DNA of 51,922 bases from JASFHF01 sp050123375 (GTDB lineage: Bacteria > Pseudomonadota > Gammaproteobacteria > UBA12402), in assembly GCA_050123375.1 (NCBI GenBank), contig JASFHF010000010.1, forward strand, positions 1-51,922, in the 5' to 3' direction. The position numbers and the translations under genes were made by a program. The notes beneath the pieces were generated by a model, which searched no databases, was not told the DNA's origin, and saw nothing but the letters and a program-made list of their open reading frames with translations. Below are positions 7,976-17,514 of the stretch, in pieces. Within the stretch, counting starts at the first letter, position 1, and each line of letters starts with the position of its first letter.

Positions 7976-9322
7976 ATGCCAAATATAAATTCTGTAATGA
8001 CACCCAAAGAAATTGTGCATGAACTAAACCGGTTCGTAATCGGACAAGATAATGCAAAACGCGCAGTTGCGATTGCACTACGTAACCGTTGGCGCCGCAT
8101 GCAGCTATCTGAAGACTTACGTGATGAAGTAGTACCAAAAAATATTTTAATGATTGGGCCAACAGGGGTTGGTAAAACTGAAATTGCGCGCCGCTTAGCT
8201 AAACTTGCCGATGCTCCTTTTATTAAAGTTGAAGCCACCAAATTCACCGAAGTCGGTTACGTCGGACGCGATGTTGAATCAATTATCCGTGATCTAGTTG
8301 ATGCTGCAGTAAAAATGAAACGCGAACAAGCTTATAGCAAAGTAAAGCAACGCGCCGAAGAAGCCGCCGAAAAACGTATCTTAAGTATATTAATTCCACG
8401 CCCATCTGATTCCGAAGCAGAACCAGGAAGCGTTAAAGATGATTCTGCTACACGCGAAAAATTTCGTAAAAAATTACAAAACGGCGAATTAGATGAAAAA
8501 GAAATTGAATTAGAAATTGCGACGCAAGCGCTTGGAGTTGAAATTATGGCTCCTCCCGGGATGGAAGAAATGACCAGCCAGTTAAGCGATCTTTTTCAAA
8601 ATTTATCTAAAGACAAAAAGAAAAAACGCAAATTACGTATCAAAGATGCCAAAAGAATTTTACGTGACGAAGAATCGATGAAATTAATCAATGATGATGA
8701 ATTAAAAAGTGAATCACTAGAAAGTGTTGAACAAAATGGAATTGTATTTATTGATGAAATCGACAAGGTTGCACGCCGCTCAGACAAAATTTCCGGCGGT
8801 GACGTATCACGCGAAGGGGTTCAACGTGATTTATTACCATTAATTGAAGGCTGCACCGTTTCCACCAAATACGGCACTGTCAAAACTGATCATATTTTAT
8901 TTATCGCTTCCGGCGCTTTTCATGTATCTAAACCATCAGACTTGGTTCCAGAATTACAAGGCCGTCTGCCAATTCGGGTCGAACTAAAATCATTAACAAT
9001 CGAAGATTTCACTAGAATTTTAACCGAACCAAAAGCAGCATTAACTAAACAATATGAAGCATTACTAAAAACCGAAGGAGTTACCGTTACATTTAGAAAA
9101 GATGGGGTAAAACGCGTTGCTGAAATCGCCTGGCAAGTTAATGAGTCGCAAGAAAATATCGGCGCACGACGTTTATATACTGTAATGGAACGTTTACTGG
9201 AAGTAATTTCATTTAATGCGCCAGATCGCTCTGGCGAAAAAATAATTGTTAACAAAAAATATGTTAATGATCATTTAAAAGACATTATTGAAGACGAAGA
9301 TTTGAGCAAATATATTTTGTGA
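7976..9322 (+). CDS. hslU: ATP-dependent protease ATPase subunit HslU
   Basis: HslU is the AAA+ unfoldase that feeds substrates to HslV. It has the N-terminal MTPKEIVHELNRFVIGQ, Walker A GPTGVGKTEIARRLAKLA, the coiled intermediate (I) domain at about residues 110-240, Walker B GIVFIDEIDKVARR, and the sensor-2 region GARRLYTVMERLLE. The C-terminal LSKYIL is the tail that docks into HslV. The length of 448 is close to the family norm. A weak AGAGA ribosome binding site precedes the ATG. Confidence 0.97.
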   Translation: MPNINSVMTPKEIVHELNRFVIGQDNAKRAVAIALRNRWRRMQLSEDLRDEVVPKNILMIGPTGVGKTEIARRLAKLADAPFIKVEATKFTEVGYVGRDVESIIRDLVDAAVKMKREQAYSKVKQRAEEAAEKRILSILIPRPSDSEAEPGSVKDDSATREKFRKKLQNGELDEKEIELEIATQALGVEIMAPPGMEEMTSQLSDLFQNLSKDKKKKRKLRIKDAKRILRDEESMKLINDDELKSESLESVEQNGIVFIDEIDKVARRSDKISGGDVSREGVQRDLLPLIEGCTVSTKYGTVKTDHILFIASGAFHVSKPSDLVPELQGRLPIRVELKSLTIEDFTRILTEPKAALTKQYEALLKTEGVTVTFRKDGVKRVAEIAWQVNESQENIGARRLYTVMERLLEVISFNAPDRSGEKIIVNKKYVNDHLKDIIEDEDLSKYIL

Positions 9323-9379
9323 TAACCGTCGGAGAAAAAGCGCTTATCTATCAAGACATTATTATTTAAAACAAAATTC

Positions 9380-9407
9380 TTGACATAAAATCACGTTTAA
9401 ATATACT
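9380..9407 (+). promoter_or_regulatory. Predicted sigma-70 promoter of the giant F-box gene
   Basis: A consensus TTGACA (9380-9385), a 16-bp spacer and TATACT (9402-9407) give one of the best promoter matches in the window. It lies about 160 bp upstream of the ATG at 9570, leaving a long AU-rich leader. The rest of the 247-bp hslU-to-9570 gap shows no other clear signal. Confidence 0.6.
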
Positions 9408-9569
9408 CACAGAAAATGATAAGAATAACTTAACCAATTTGTTGTTCATATTTTTTCCATTTTGTATTTAGTTGTTTAGTTATAACTATCATGCGACTTA
9501 TGTTTTGTCGCTGCCATCATGCAGTTTAAATTTTGTTTCGGATTAACACAATTAATAAGGAGAATTATA

Positions 9570-12500
9570 ATGCTGAATAAAAAAACAATTAAAGAAGAAA
9601 AAGCAAAAAGACAGAATGCATTTAACATAAATATTTCCGATCTTGGACCTTCAAATATCTTAGAATTAAGGAGTTATTACCGCCTTAACAAAAATAGATG
9701 TCCAGGTTATTTAGAACGAAAAATAGAACGAAAAAAACTTACCCTCGGAAGATTACCTAGTGAATTACTTTTAGAAATTATTCTATATTTACCCAATATT
9801 AAACATGCTTTATTTTATTTGTCCTATTATGTTCGTGCAAGATGTAAAATGAAAGATGTGAAAATGAGCGATTATATGGAAAATATAAGAGCCAATATTA
9901 TTAACTATGAGCTTGAGAAAAAAAAGCTTGTTGCACCAAAGGATTTAAAAAAAATTAAAAAAATGTCTGTTAAAAAAGCTAAAAAAAAATATATTATAGT
10001 TGAAGATATTGACAAAAAAACAAAAAAAATCATATCACCTTTGATACCATCTTTGATAAGGCCAGATTTACATTCAAAACAATTTTTACCTTTGCATATT
10101 ATCTTAATTTTAGGAGGCAATATAAATTCAAAAATATTTTTAAATTTATGTAAACGGTTTATACATACTTTAATTTACGAAAGAAGTTTATTTGAGAAAA
10201 TATTTTTAGCTGCATTAAAAACTCCAGGCCTTGAATTAACTTCCTTATCTTTTCCAGAATATATAAGTACTAAGAAACATGACAAGAAAGGAATTAAAAT
10301 TTCTGGCAAAAATAGCCAAGGGAACAGTCAATATAGCAACAAAATTAGCCATTTTAGAACAAAAATCAACAAAAACATGCTAAACAGTTTTGAAAAATCT
10401 CTAACGAACATATGTCAATATTTACATAAATTTAGATTGTTATCACCCACTATTTTTTACGAAGTATTAAATTCATTTGCCAAATTAGGGGGTAGAATTG
10501 ATCATAATATGATGTTCCAAACTTTTAATGAACTTGTAGTAAGGTACGAAAATTTTTTTAAAGCATTAGCAAATAATCGTTTATTAATAAGTGAAAATTT
10601 AACAAATATTTTACAAAGAAGTGATTTTGTTTTCTTTATTAAGAAACGTTATAACGATGATCAAAATTTTATTAATCAAAAAACATTAAACTTTTTTTAT
10701 GATTACTATGATACAGTTGTATTGACTGATAAGTCAAAAAATAAAAATAGTAATTTTAAATTTAGCCCTAGTTATAAAACATATATGGAGTTTTTTGAAA
10801 AAAATAATAAAAATTTTGATAAAGAATTAAGGAGCTTATTTTTTTGGATTATAAAAATCAAAAATAAAGACTATATTAATGAGTTTGTTGATTCATTTAT
10901 TCTTTTACGAAATAAAAATTTATTACCACAATCAATTTTAGAAAAGTTATTGTGTTGGCCAATGTTAGATAGTAATAACGAATTTAGTAAAACTAGTTTC
11001 TTTAAATATATAGTTGATGATCAAAATAAAAAAATTAACAAAAGTGAAGTATCAGATAAATTTAATGAAATGCTTGAATTACCTTGGAATTATGTTTCTA
11101 TGTTTTATAATCATGTTGGCAATCCAGAACAACATTTGTATAAATTTGGGAATAGTTTTAAAGCATATATGGAGCTTATTAATATAAAATGGCGGATTCC
11201 TCTTATTCTGATGCTTAATAAACCGAAGAAGTTGGAACCTAATAGTATATGTTGCTATAAAAATAAAGGAACATGGTATATTCGTAATGCAAAGAATAAA
11301 AAATCAGCCATCATTGACATTAAGGTGATAAATCAGCTAGATCAACTAACGCACGGAAAGCAAATTCATAATCATGTCTGTAAATTAGAACAACAAGATC
11401 TTGAAGAAATATATAAGATTTTAGGAAACAACAAGTTATATCAAACTTATCTTTATACATATTTCACAAAAGAAATGCAAAACTTGTTTTTTTATTTTAT
11501 AAAAAATAATACCGAATCTTGTATTGAAAACTTTACCAAATTAATCCAATTCTTAAAAAGGAATAATTTATTATCGCAGTCTGTTTTAAAAAAGTTATTA
11601 TGTAAACCCATGTCAGATAGTGATAATAAGCTTAATAAAGCTGATCTTCTTAAGTATATTCATGATTATTGCGCTAAAGAAATTGGTAAATACGAAAAAT
11701 TAAATGAATTTAAAAAAGTGTTTGAATTGCTTTGTAACAATGTTTCTGGATTCAAAAAACATGATTTGATTATTGAGAAGATTGGTAATAATATAAATTT
11801 AGCATATAACAATTTGATTATGAATAAAATCAGCGACATTTTCAAACAGCGCATAGTGTTACTCATTAAAAATAAAGACAAAAAAGAAAATTCAAGAAAT
11901 GCATTTAAATTTTTCGTTTATATAGGAGCAATTTATGATCTTATTAATAGAATATCACAAGTTAACGGAGAATTCATCGTACAATTATTTACAGTATTAC
12001 CAAATGACTTTGAAAAAATGAGTGATGCTATTCTTTTGTTGCAAAAAAATTCTATCCTAGTAAAGGATAATATTAATTTCATAATGCAACAGCCAACAAT
12101 CGCTGGTGCTATTGCTGTAATTGTTGCTGCATTAGGTAAGTTTGGGTTGTTCAACGAAGAAAATAAAACAATTATAAACAAAAATGCACAACATATTTCA
12201 TTCGATCTAGCAATGATCTTTGCAGAAATAGCCAAATGTGAATGCAATGAAACCAACAAATCAATCATGCAAAATATTTTTAACCATGTGTTTAAAAATT
12301 TGAATATATGCAAAAAAGATGCAAAAGAAATTTGTGGAACTATTTATTATTTATGCAAGGAAAAATTTTTCACGCTAGACCATATAAAATCATGGTTAAA
12401 TAATGACTATTGCAAAAATATTTTTTGGTTAAATAATAACTATTACAAAAATAGTTTTTGGATGATAAGAAATCTTGCTGAAAATAATTTATTAAAAAAA

Positions 12501-14726
12501 GATAGTTATAATCAGGTACTTTTATTAGCAAAAAGTAATGATGTAACTGAGGTTGTTGGTTATTTATTTGACACAAACATTTTATGTGAAAACACTTTTG
12601 AAGAGCTTATAAAACTTAGCAAAGCAACCAAATTACAACCATTTTGCCAAATAATAATAGCATTATACAAATATAATGAGACAAAAGAGATAATTGTTAA
12701 GACGGATGGCATAGATATGAGTGGTTATAACAAAACTCTGAAACAAAAAATTCTTTTAACTCAAGATAATTATTTTAAATTAGAAAAATTTCTTAATGTT
12801 GCTGATGAAATTTGTGAAATATTTAAAATTCTGGGTATTCACAAGCTATTTAACCAACAAACGTTAAATTCTCTATATGAAAAGTTCGATGAACAAATAT
12901 TACATTATGTATATGAAAATCGCAATGAACAAACAGTAAATGACTTATATGAGTTTGCTGAACAAACGTTAAAATCTCTATATAAAAAGTTCGATAAACA
13001 AATATTAAAATATCTAAATAAAAAGTTAACTAAGTTAGCTGAAAAAATATTAAATTCTCCACATAAAAAGATCGATAAACATAAGTTTATTGAGCAAATA
13101 TTTAAATCTTTATATAAAAAGTTCGATGAACAAAGATTTAAACCTCTATATAAAAAGCTCTATGAACAAAGAGATAAACCTCTATATAAAAAGCTCGATG
13201 ACCAAATATTAAAATCTCTATATGAAAAGTTAACTGAGTTAGCCAAACAAATATTAAATTCTCCTTATGAAAAGCCTTATAACCAAATGGCAAATGATCT
13301 ATATAAGCTTGCTAAACAAATATTAAATCCTCTTTATGCAAGGTTCGATAAACAAATATTAAATTCTGAATATGAAAAGTTCGATGAACAAATATCACTT
13401 TATATATGTAGAAAGTTAGCTAAGTCAGTAGTTAAGTACGCCCAAATAGTATCACATAATAATATAGTATCACATAATAATAAAGTATTATATAATAAAA
13501 AGACTGTTGAACAATTGTCAAATCAAATATCAAATCATCTACATGAGATTGCTGAACAAATGTTAAAAAATCTATATGAAGAGTTCGATGAACAAACATT
13601 AAAATCTCTATGTGAAAAATTAGCTACGTCAGCTGGAAAAATATTAAATTCCCCACATAAAAAGATCAACGAACAAATGTTAAATGATCTATATAAGTTT
13701 GCTGAACAAATATTAAATCACGTATATAAAAAGCTTGATAAACAAGCGTTAAAATTTCTATATGAAAAGTTCGACGAACAAACGTTAAAATCTCTACATA
13801 AAGTTTTCGGCGAAAAAATGATAAAGTATCTAGTTAAAAAAATCGATAAACAAACGTTAAATTCTCCATATAAGAAGTCCGCTTACAGCATAAAAAACAT
13901 ATTGAAGCAATTACAAAAAATTGATCAAATGAAGCCATTAAGTAAACTTAACCAAGAAATTGCGCAGTTGGAAAAAGAAATAAAAGCGATTGAAGATTAC
14001 AAATATAAATCACCACCAAAGACAAAGACGAAAAAAGAGCCAACAAAAAAACCAAACAAAAAAACGTGGAAAGATACGATACAACATACGATACGACGAG
14101 GAATTGAAATTGTTAAAAACATGGGTTCTAAACTGTTAACCATGATTTCTTCATATAATATTAAGCAACAAATTAAGCAACAACAAAAATTACTTAAAAA
14201 GAAAAAAAAATTATTAGCTACTAAGAAAAAACAAGCAGAAATTATGCTTAAAGAAATTCAGAAACAAATAACTAATATAATTAATTCATCTTCTGTAAAA
14301 ACTTCAGAAACACAGCAAATAAAACCCAAGAAGGATAATTCTAAAAAGTATGAATATACCACAACTGCAAAAGAAGAAATCAAAAAGAAGAAAACAGAAA
14401 CATGGAAAGACAAAATAAAACGAACGCTTAAAGGAACGCTTAAACTTATACAAAAGATTGTGTCTGTGTTGTTTATTCCATCCGAAAATAAAGATGAACA
14501 CAATAATTCAGATGCTAAAAAACCCACAAATAAAAACAAAAAGTCAGAAATAAAAACATTTAGGACTGAAATTATTACAATTAAAGGAAAAGCTAAATTT
14601 ATTAAAGAAAAATTTGATAAAAATCAAAAACCAACTTTCTTTAAGCATAAGAAACAAGAAACTAAACCTACCAAACCTAGTGTAAAAAAGGAAAAGCCAT
14701 CATCCTTGCAACCCACACCCAAGTAG
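9570..14726 (+). CDS. Giant F-box-like, helical-repeat, lysine-rich protein (candidate effector)
   Basis: No whole-protein family is recognised. The 1,718-residue product starts at the ATG at 9570, which has AAGGAG 9 nt upstream; an in-frame ATG at 9519 lacks a ribosome binding site. Residues about 58-95 contain LGRLPSELLLEIILYLP, an F-box-like motif of the kind that binds Skp1 in eukaryotic ubiquitin ligases. A helical middle holds a duplicated ~100-residue module (about 420-540 and 640-760; LPQSILEKLLCWPM versus LSQSVLKKLLCKPM). Residues ~1094-1437 are imperfect short repeats of the LKSLYEKFDEQ type. The tail (~1444-1718) is Lys/Thr-rich with two TWKD-started segments. There is no signal peptide or membrane helix. 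Base composition is more AT-rich than its neighbours. An effector role is inference. Confidence 0.8.
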   Translation: MLNKKTIKEEKAKRQNAFNINISDLGPSNILELRSYYRLNKNRCPGYLERKIERKKLTLGRLPSELLLEIILYLPNIKHALFYLSYYVRARCKMKDVKMSDYMENIRANIINYELEKKKLVAPKDLKKIKKMSVKKAKKKYIIVEDIDKKTKKIISPLIPSLIRPDLHSKQFLPLHIILILGGNINSKIFLNLCKRFIHTLIYERSLFEKIFLAALKTPGLELTSLSFPEYISTKKHDKKGIKISGKNSQGNSQYSNKISHFRTKINKNMLNSFEKSLTNICQYLHKFRLLSPTIFYEVLNSFAKLGGRIDHNMMFQTFNELVVRYENFFKALANNRLLISENLTNILQRSDFVFFIKKRYNDDQNFINQKTLNFFYDYYDTVVLTDKSKNKNSNFKFSPSYKTYMEFFEKNNKNFDKELRSLFFWIIKIKNKDYINEFVDSFILLRNKNLLPQSILEKLLCWPMLDSNNEFSKTSFFKYIVDDQNKKINKSEVSDKFNEMLELPWNYVSMFYNHVGNPEQHLYKFGNSFKAYMELINIKWRIPLILMLNKPKKLEPNSICCYKNKGTWYIRNAKNKKSAIIDIKVINQLDQLTHGKQIHNHVCKLEQQDLEEIYKILGNNKLYQTYLYTYFTKEMQNLFFYFIKNNTESCIENFTKLIQFLKRNNLLSQSVLKKLLCKPMSDSDNKLNKADLLKYIHDYCAKEIGKYEKLNEFKKVFELLCNNVSGFKKHDLIIEKIGNNINLAYNNLIMNKISDIFKQRIVLLIKNKDKKENSRNAFKFFVYIGAIYDLINRISQVNGEFIVQLFTVLPNDFEKMSDAILLLQKNSILVKDNINFIMQQPTIAGAIAVIVAALGKFGLFNEENKTIINKNAQHISFDLAMIFAEIAKCECNETNKSIMQNIFNHVFKNLNICKKDAKEICGTIYYLCKEKFFTLDHIKSWLNNDYCKNIFWLNNNYYKNSFWMIRNLAENNLLKKDSYNQVLLLAKSNDVTEVVGYLFDTNILCENTFEELIKLSKATKLQPFCQIIIALYKYNETKEIIVKTDGIDMSGYNKTLKQKILLTQDNYFKLEKFLNVADEICEIFKILGIHKLFNQQTLNSLYEKFDEQILHYVYENRNEQTVNDLYEFAEQTLKSLYKKFDKQILKYLNKKLTKLAEKILNSPHKKIDKHKFIEQIFKSLYKKFDEQRFKPLYKKLYEQRDKPLYKKLDDQILKSLYEKLTELAKQILNSPYEKPYNQMANDLYKLAKQILNPLYARFDKQILNSEYEKFDEQISLYICRKLAKSVVKYAQIVSHNNIVSHNNKVLYNKKTVEQLSNQISNHLHEIAEQMLKNLYEEFDEQTLKSLCEKLATSAGKILNSPHKKINEQMLNDLYKFAEQILNHVYKKLDKQALKFLYEKFDEQTLKSLHKVFGEKMIKYLVKKIDKQTLNSPYKKSAYSIKNILKQLQKIDQMKPLSKLNQEIAQLEKEIKAIEDYKYKSPPKTKTKKEPTKKPNKKTWKDTIQHTIRRGIEIVKNMGSKLLTMISSYNIKQQIKQQQKLLKKKKKLLATKKKQAEIMLKEIQKQITNIINSSSVKTSETQQIKPKKDNSKKYEYTTTAKEEIKKKKTETWKDKIKRTLKGTLKLIQKIVSVLFIPSENKDEHNNSDAKKPTNKNKKSEIKTFRTEIITIKGKAKFIKEKFDKNQKPTFFKHKKQETKPTKPSVKKEKPSSLQPTPK

Positions 14727-14728
14727 GA

Positions 14729-14801
14729 AGCGCACCACATAAGTTAGGCACACTCTAAATTGAGTGTGCCTGCCCCCCTAGGTGGTTGGCGCACTTCATT
14801 A
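14729..14801. terminator. Hairpin/palindrome after the giant gene
   Basis: A 9-bp stem GGCACACTC/GAGTGTGCC with a 6-nt loop (14747-14770) sits 20 bp after the stop codon. It is nested in a weaker outer pairing, GAAGCGCACCAC against GGTGGTTGGCGCACTTC. No T-run follows, so it may be a palindromic element rather than a classic intrinsic terminator. Confidence 0.5.
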
Positions 14802-14820
14802 TCGAAACTAGGAATTAGCG

Positions 14821-15348
14821 CTAAACCATTGGCCTTGGCGGCTCTCTGTGCCCATGAAACATAGAGACAATGTAAAAAAATCCTAACAACATTACATAAA
14901 ACCCTATTATCCATGCCAGTGCAATTACACCTGCTCCTGGAAAACGGAACAAATAAATACCAATAAGTAATGATAATAATCCACTAAGACTTAAGAACAC
15001 CCCATCTTTTTTGCCGCTAATGAAGGCGATTAATTGTAGAATACCAGTTGCGACCGCCCATGCTGCAATTAGATATAATACAATTAAGCCGGTTATTCTT
15101 GGCCAGAAGAATATTAATAATCCAATAATAATATTCATAATACCCTCAAGCAAATAACACCACCAATTGCCATACCTGGAACTGCCGACAATAGAGAAAA
15201 TTATAGTGATCAAACCATTAGCACATACGTAAATTCCAAAGAACATGATTAATAATGCTATGGTAAGACCAGGGTAAGTAAACGCTAGTACACCGAAGAT
15301 AATGGCAAGAATGCCGCGAAGAAATAAAACCCATGATGATTGATGCAT
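14821..15348 (-). CDS. HdeD-like six-helix membrane protein
   Basis: The 175-residue protein is almost wholly hydrophobic, with about six predicted membrane helices in two-helix repeats. It opens WVLFLRGILAIIFGVLAF and repeats a similar segment (WCYLLEGIMNIIIGLLIFFW), the pattern of the HdeD/DUF308 family, in which E. coli HdeD contributes to acid resistance at high cell density. The ATG has a strong AGGAGG ribosome binding site. The function here is unproven. It is probably monocistronic, convergent with the giant gene. Confidence 0.82.
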   Translation of the reverse strand: MHQSSWVLFLRGILAIIFGVLAFTYPGLTIALLIMFFGIYVCANGLITIIFSIVGSSRYGNWWCYLLEGIMNIIIGLLIFFWPRITGLIVLYLIAAWAVATGILQLIAFISGKKDGVFLSLSGLLSLLIGIYLFRFPGAGVIALAWIIGFYVMLLGFFYIVSMFHGHREPPRPMV

Positions 15349-15402
15349 GATAAACCTCCTGTAATCAAAAGAACAACTTTAATCATGACATATATTTTAT
15401 CA

Positions 15403-16017
15403 TTATTCACCTAATTTTTTCACGATTAACCAATTATTTAACACTTTTTGTAAGACATCACAACCTATCGGTTTACTTGCAGAAAATAATTGAACACTAA
15501 TATTTGAATTAATTTTTTTAAGCTTATTTTGAACTTTTTGCAAAACATTTTTTGCTGCACCAAAACTTAATTTATCTGCTTTGGTTAATAAAATATGAAT
15601 TGGCAAATTAATTTCTTTTGCCCATGTGATAACCTGCATATCAAATGGTTGTAATGGATGCCGAATATCCACCAATAATACCAAACCACGTAAACATTTA
15701 CGCTCGCGCAAATATGCATCAATTAATTGCTCCCACTGTTGTTTGGTTTTTTTAGCAACTTTTGCGTAACCATATCCTGGTAAATCAACCAATCTCTGTA
15801 AATCAGACAAAGCAAAAAAATTAATTAATTGCGTTCGCCCTGGTGTTTTACTGGTACGCACCAAATTTTTCTGCTTAGTTAAAGCATTCAACGCGCTGGA
15901 TTTACCCACATTAGATCGCCCAACGAATGCAACTTCAGCACCAATATCAGTAGGTAATTGCGAAATTTCCGCTGCGCTTGTTAAAAATCTTGCCTTGTTA
16001 TAATTTGGCGTTTTCAT
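15403..16017 (-). CDS. engB: Ribosome-assembly GTPase EngB/YsxC
   Basis: EngB (YsxC/YihA) is a small TrmE-Era-type GTPase needed for 50S subunit maturation. It shows G1 GRSNVGKSSALNAL, G2 TPGRTQLINFF, G3 DLPGYGYAKV and G4 LTKADKL in the expected order over 204 residues, with FLTSAAEISQLP at the N-terminus. The first 20 bp overlap the 3' end of the upstream AAA ATPase gene, which suggests co-transcription or transcriptional read-through. Confidence 0.95.
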   Translation of the reverse strand: MKTPNYNKARFLTSAAEISQLPTDIGAEVAFVGRSNVGKSSALNALTKQKNLVRTSKTPGRTQLINFFALSDLQRLVDLPGYGYAKVAKKTKQQWEQLIDAYLRERKCLRGLVLLVDIRHPLQPFDMQVITWAKEINLPIHILLTKADKLSFGAAKNVLQKVQNKLKKINSNISVQLFSASKPIGCDVLQKVLNNWLIVKKLGE

Positions 16018-17326
16018 AAATCCTCTTTAATTCTCCAATCATATACAAAGGTAACTTGATTATATTATCTTTGAATTCTAAAGGTTGCGGCGAAATTTGC
16101 ACACCAATTGGCACAGATTTTTCTTGCATAAACTGTTTTAGTGATTTTAATCTACCAATCTTACCTGATTTAACTTCGATCGGAATTATATTGCTATTTA
16201 AACTAATGACGTAATCAACTTCAGCTTGACTTCCTTTTTTATCACGATCCCAAAAATAAATCTCCGGCTCTTCGTAAGGATTCTGATATGCCAATAACTC
16301 TTGCCCAACAAATTGTTCAGCAATCGCTCCCTGATTAATCAGCATTAAATCTTCAGAAATTAAATCCTGAATATTTAATTTACTTGCTCGATTAATCAAC
16401 CCAATGTCAACAAATAGCAACTTAAATTTCTTTTCGTTGATTAATGCATTTAATGGCAATCCAGAACAAGCTGAAGAATTAACTTTATATAAAACCCCAG
16501 CTTGCCCCAATAAAAACAAAGCCCGTTTAATATCACGCACCTGACTATCTGCATCAACATGCTTATACTTTACTTGTTTGCCAATTAAAATTGGAGCTTT
16601 ATCAAAAGCCATTTGTAAATATTTATGTTTTGTCTGACGCGCGTACTTGCCAAAATCATTTCTATAAGTAGCTAACAAACCAGTTTGTAAATTTTGACAC
16701 GCAATTAAATCATTACGTTCAACATAGCAATTTAAAATTGCCGGCATTCCACCAAGCACAAAATATTTCCGTAATAATTTTGTTAATTCTTGATGCGCAA
16801 TTATAGATGGTAAATTACGTAAATCACACCGTTTAATATGCTCTAATAAATTACTTTTACCTATTGCTATCAAAAATTCATAAAAAGATAAAGGATGCAT
16901 ATGCATATATTGCACACGTCCAACCGGCATACGAAAATTTTCATCGTTTAGTGCAAATTCCAAAAGTGATCCAGCACCAATTACATGCAACTGTGGCATT
17001 TGTTCTTTGAAATAACGTAGAGCCATAATTGCTTGAGGACAAACTTGAATTTCATCCAAAAATAACAAAGTTTTATCAAAAACTATTGGTACATCCTGTT
17101 TCAATGCAATTTGATCCAAAATTTCTTTAGGTTTTAAAGTTTTAAAACAATCAATGTAGTCTGATTCTAATTCAAAGTTGATATTAACCAAATAATCAAA
17201 ATGCTGCTTTGCAAATTGCTCAACTGCATAAGTTTTGCCAATCTGACGCGCCCCTCTAAGCAAAATAGGCAAATGTTCACTCTGATTCTTCCAAACAACT
17301 AAATGCTTAATAATATCTCTTTGCAC
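15998..17326 (-). CDS. AAA ATPase with DUF4143 domain (GTG start proposed)
   Basis: Belongs to the large AAA_14-DUF4143 family of ATPases of unknown role, often mobile or stress-associated. It has Walker A LRGARQIGKTYAVEQFA, Walker B LLFLDEIQ, GAGSLLEFALN, the MPVGRV.YMHMHPLSFYEFL region, and the C-terminal nuclease-like segment AEVDYVISLNSNIIPIEVKSGK. The GTG at 17326 (VQRDIIKHLVVWK) matches the usual family start and has a G-run 7 nt upstream. In-frame ATG 17341 and TTG 17386 would add residues encoded by a repeat. The 3' end overlaps engB by 20 bp. Confidence 0.87.
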   Translation of the reverse strand: MQRDIIKHLVVWKNQSEHLPILLRGARQIGKTYAVEQFAKQHFDYLVNINFELESDYIDCFKTLKPKEILDQIALKQDVPIVFDKTLLFLDEIQVCPQAIMALRYFKEQMPQLHVIGAGSLLEFALNDENFRMPVGRVQYMHMHPLSFYEFLIAIGKSNLLEHIKRCDLRNLPSIIAHQELTKLLRKYFVLGGMPAILNCYVERNDLIACQNLQTGLLATYRNDFGKYARQTKHKYLQMAFDKAPILIGKQVKYKHVDADSQVRDIKRALFLLGQAGVLYKVNSSACSGLPLNALINEKKFKLLFVDIGLINRASKLNIQDLISEDLMLINQGAIAEQFVGQELLAYQNPYEEPEIYFWDRDKKGSQAEVDYVISLNSNIIPIEVKSGKIGRLKSLKQFMQEKSVPIGVQISPQPLEFKDNIIKLPLYMIGELKRIYENAKL

Positions 17327-17331
17327 AATAT

Positions 17332-17470
17332 TACCCCCCATATTTTTGGCATTTTTTGACATTTTTATAGGGGTTATTTTAGGCAATTTTTAAACCAAAA
17401 GCAAGTTTTGCTAAAAATCACCCCTATATTTTTAGCTCTTTTTGCCATTTTTGTGGGCTATTTTTTGTAC
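17332..17470. repeat. Nested direct and inverted repeats upstream of the AAA ATPase gene
   Basis: Two ~50-bp direct copies (17332-17384 and 17420-17470) share CATTTTT-rich blocks flanked by CCCC and GGGG. Between them ATAGGGGTTATTTTAGGCAA (17367-17386) pairs with TTGCTAAAAATCACCCCTAT (17408-17427). The region covers the promoter/leader of the AAA gene and, if an upstream start is used, part of its N-terminus. Confidence 0.65.
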
Positions 17471-17514
17471 ACAATAACGAGGGAGCTTGCAATTCTAACT
17501 ATTAAGCATAAGAT

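Noticed and set aside
14821..14900. Part of the giant gene region being a prophage or transposon
   Set aside because: No integrase, transposase or attachment repeats were found around 9323-14821; flanking genes are ordinary chromosomal genes.
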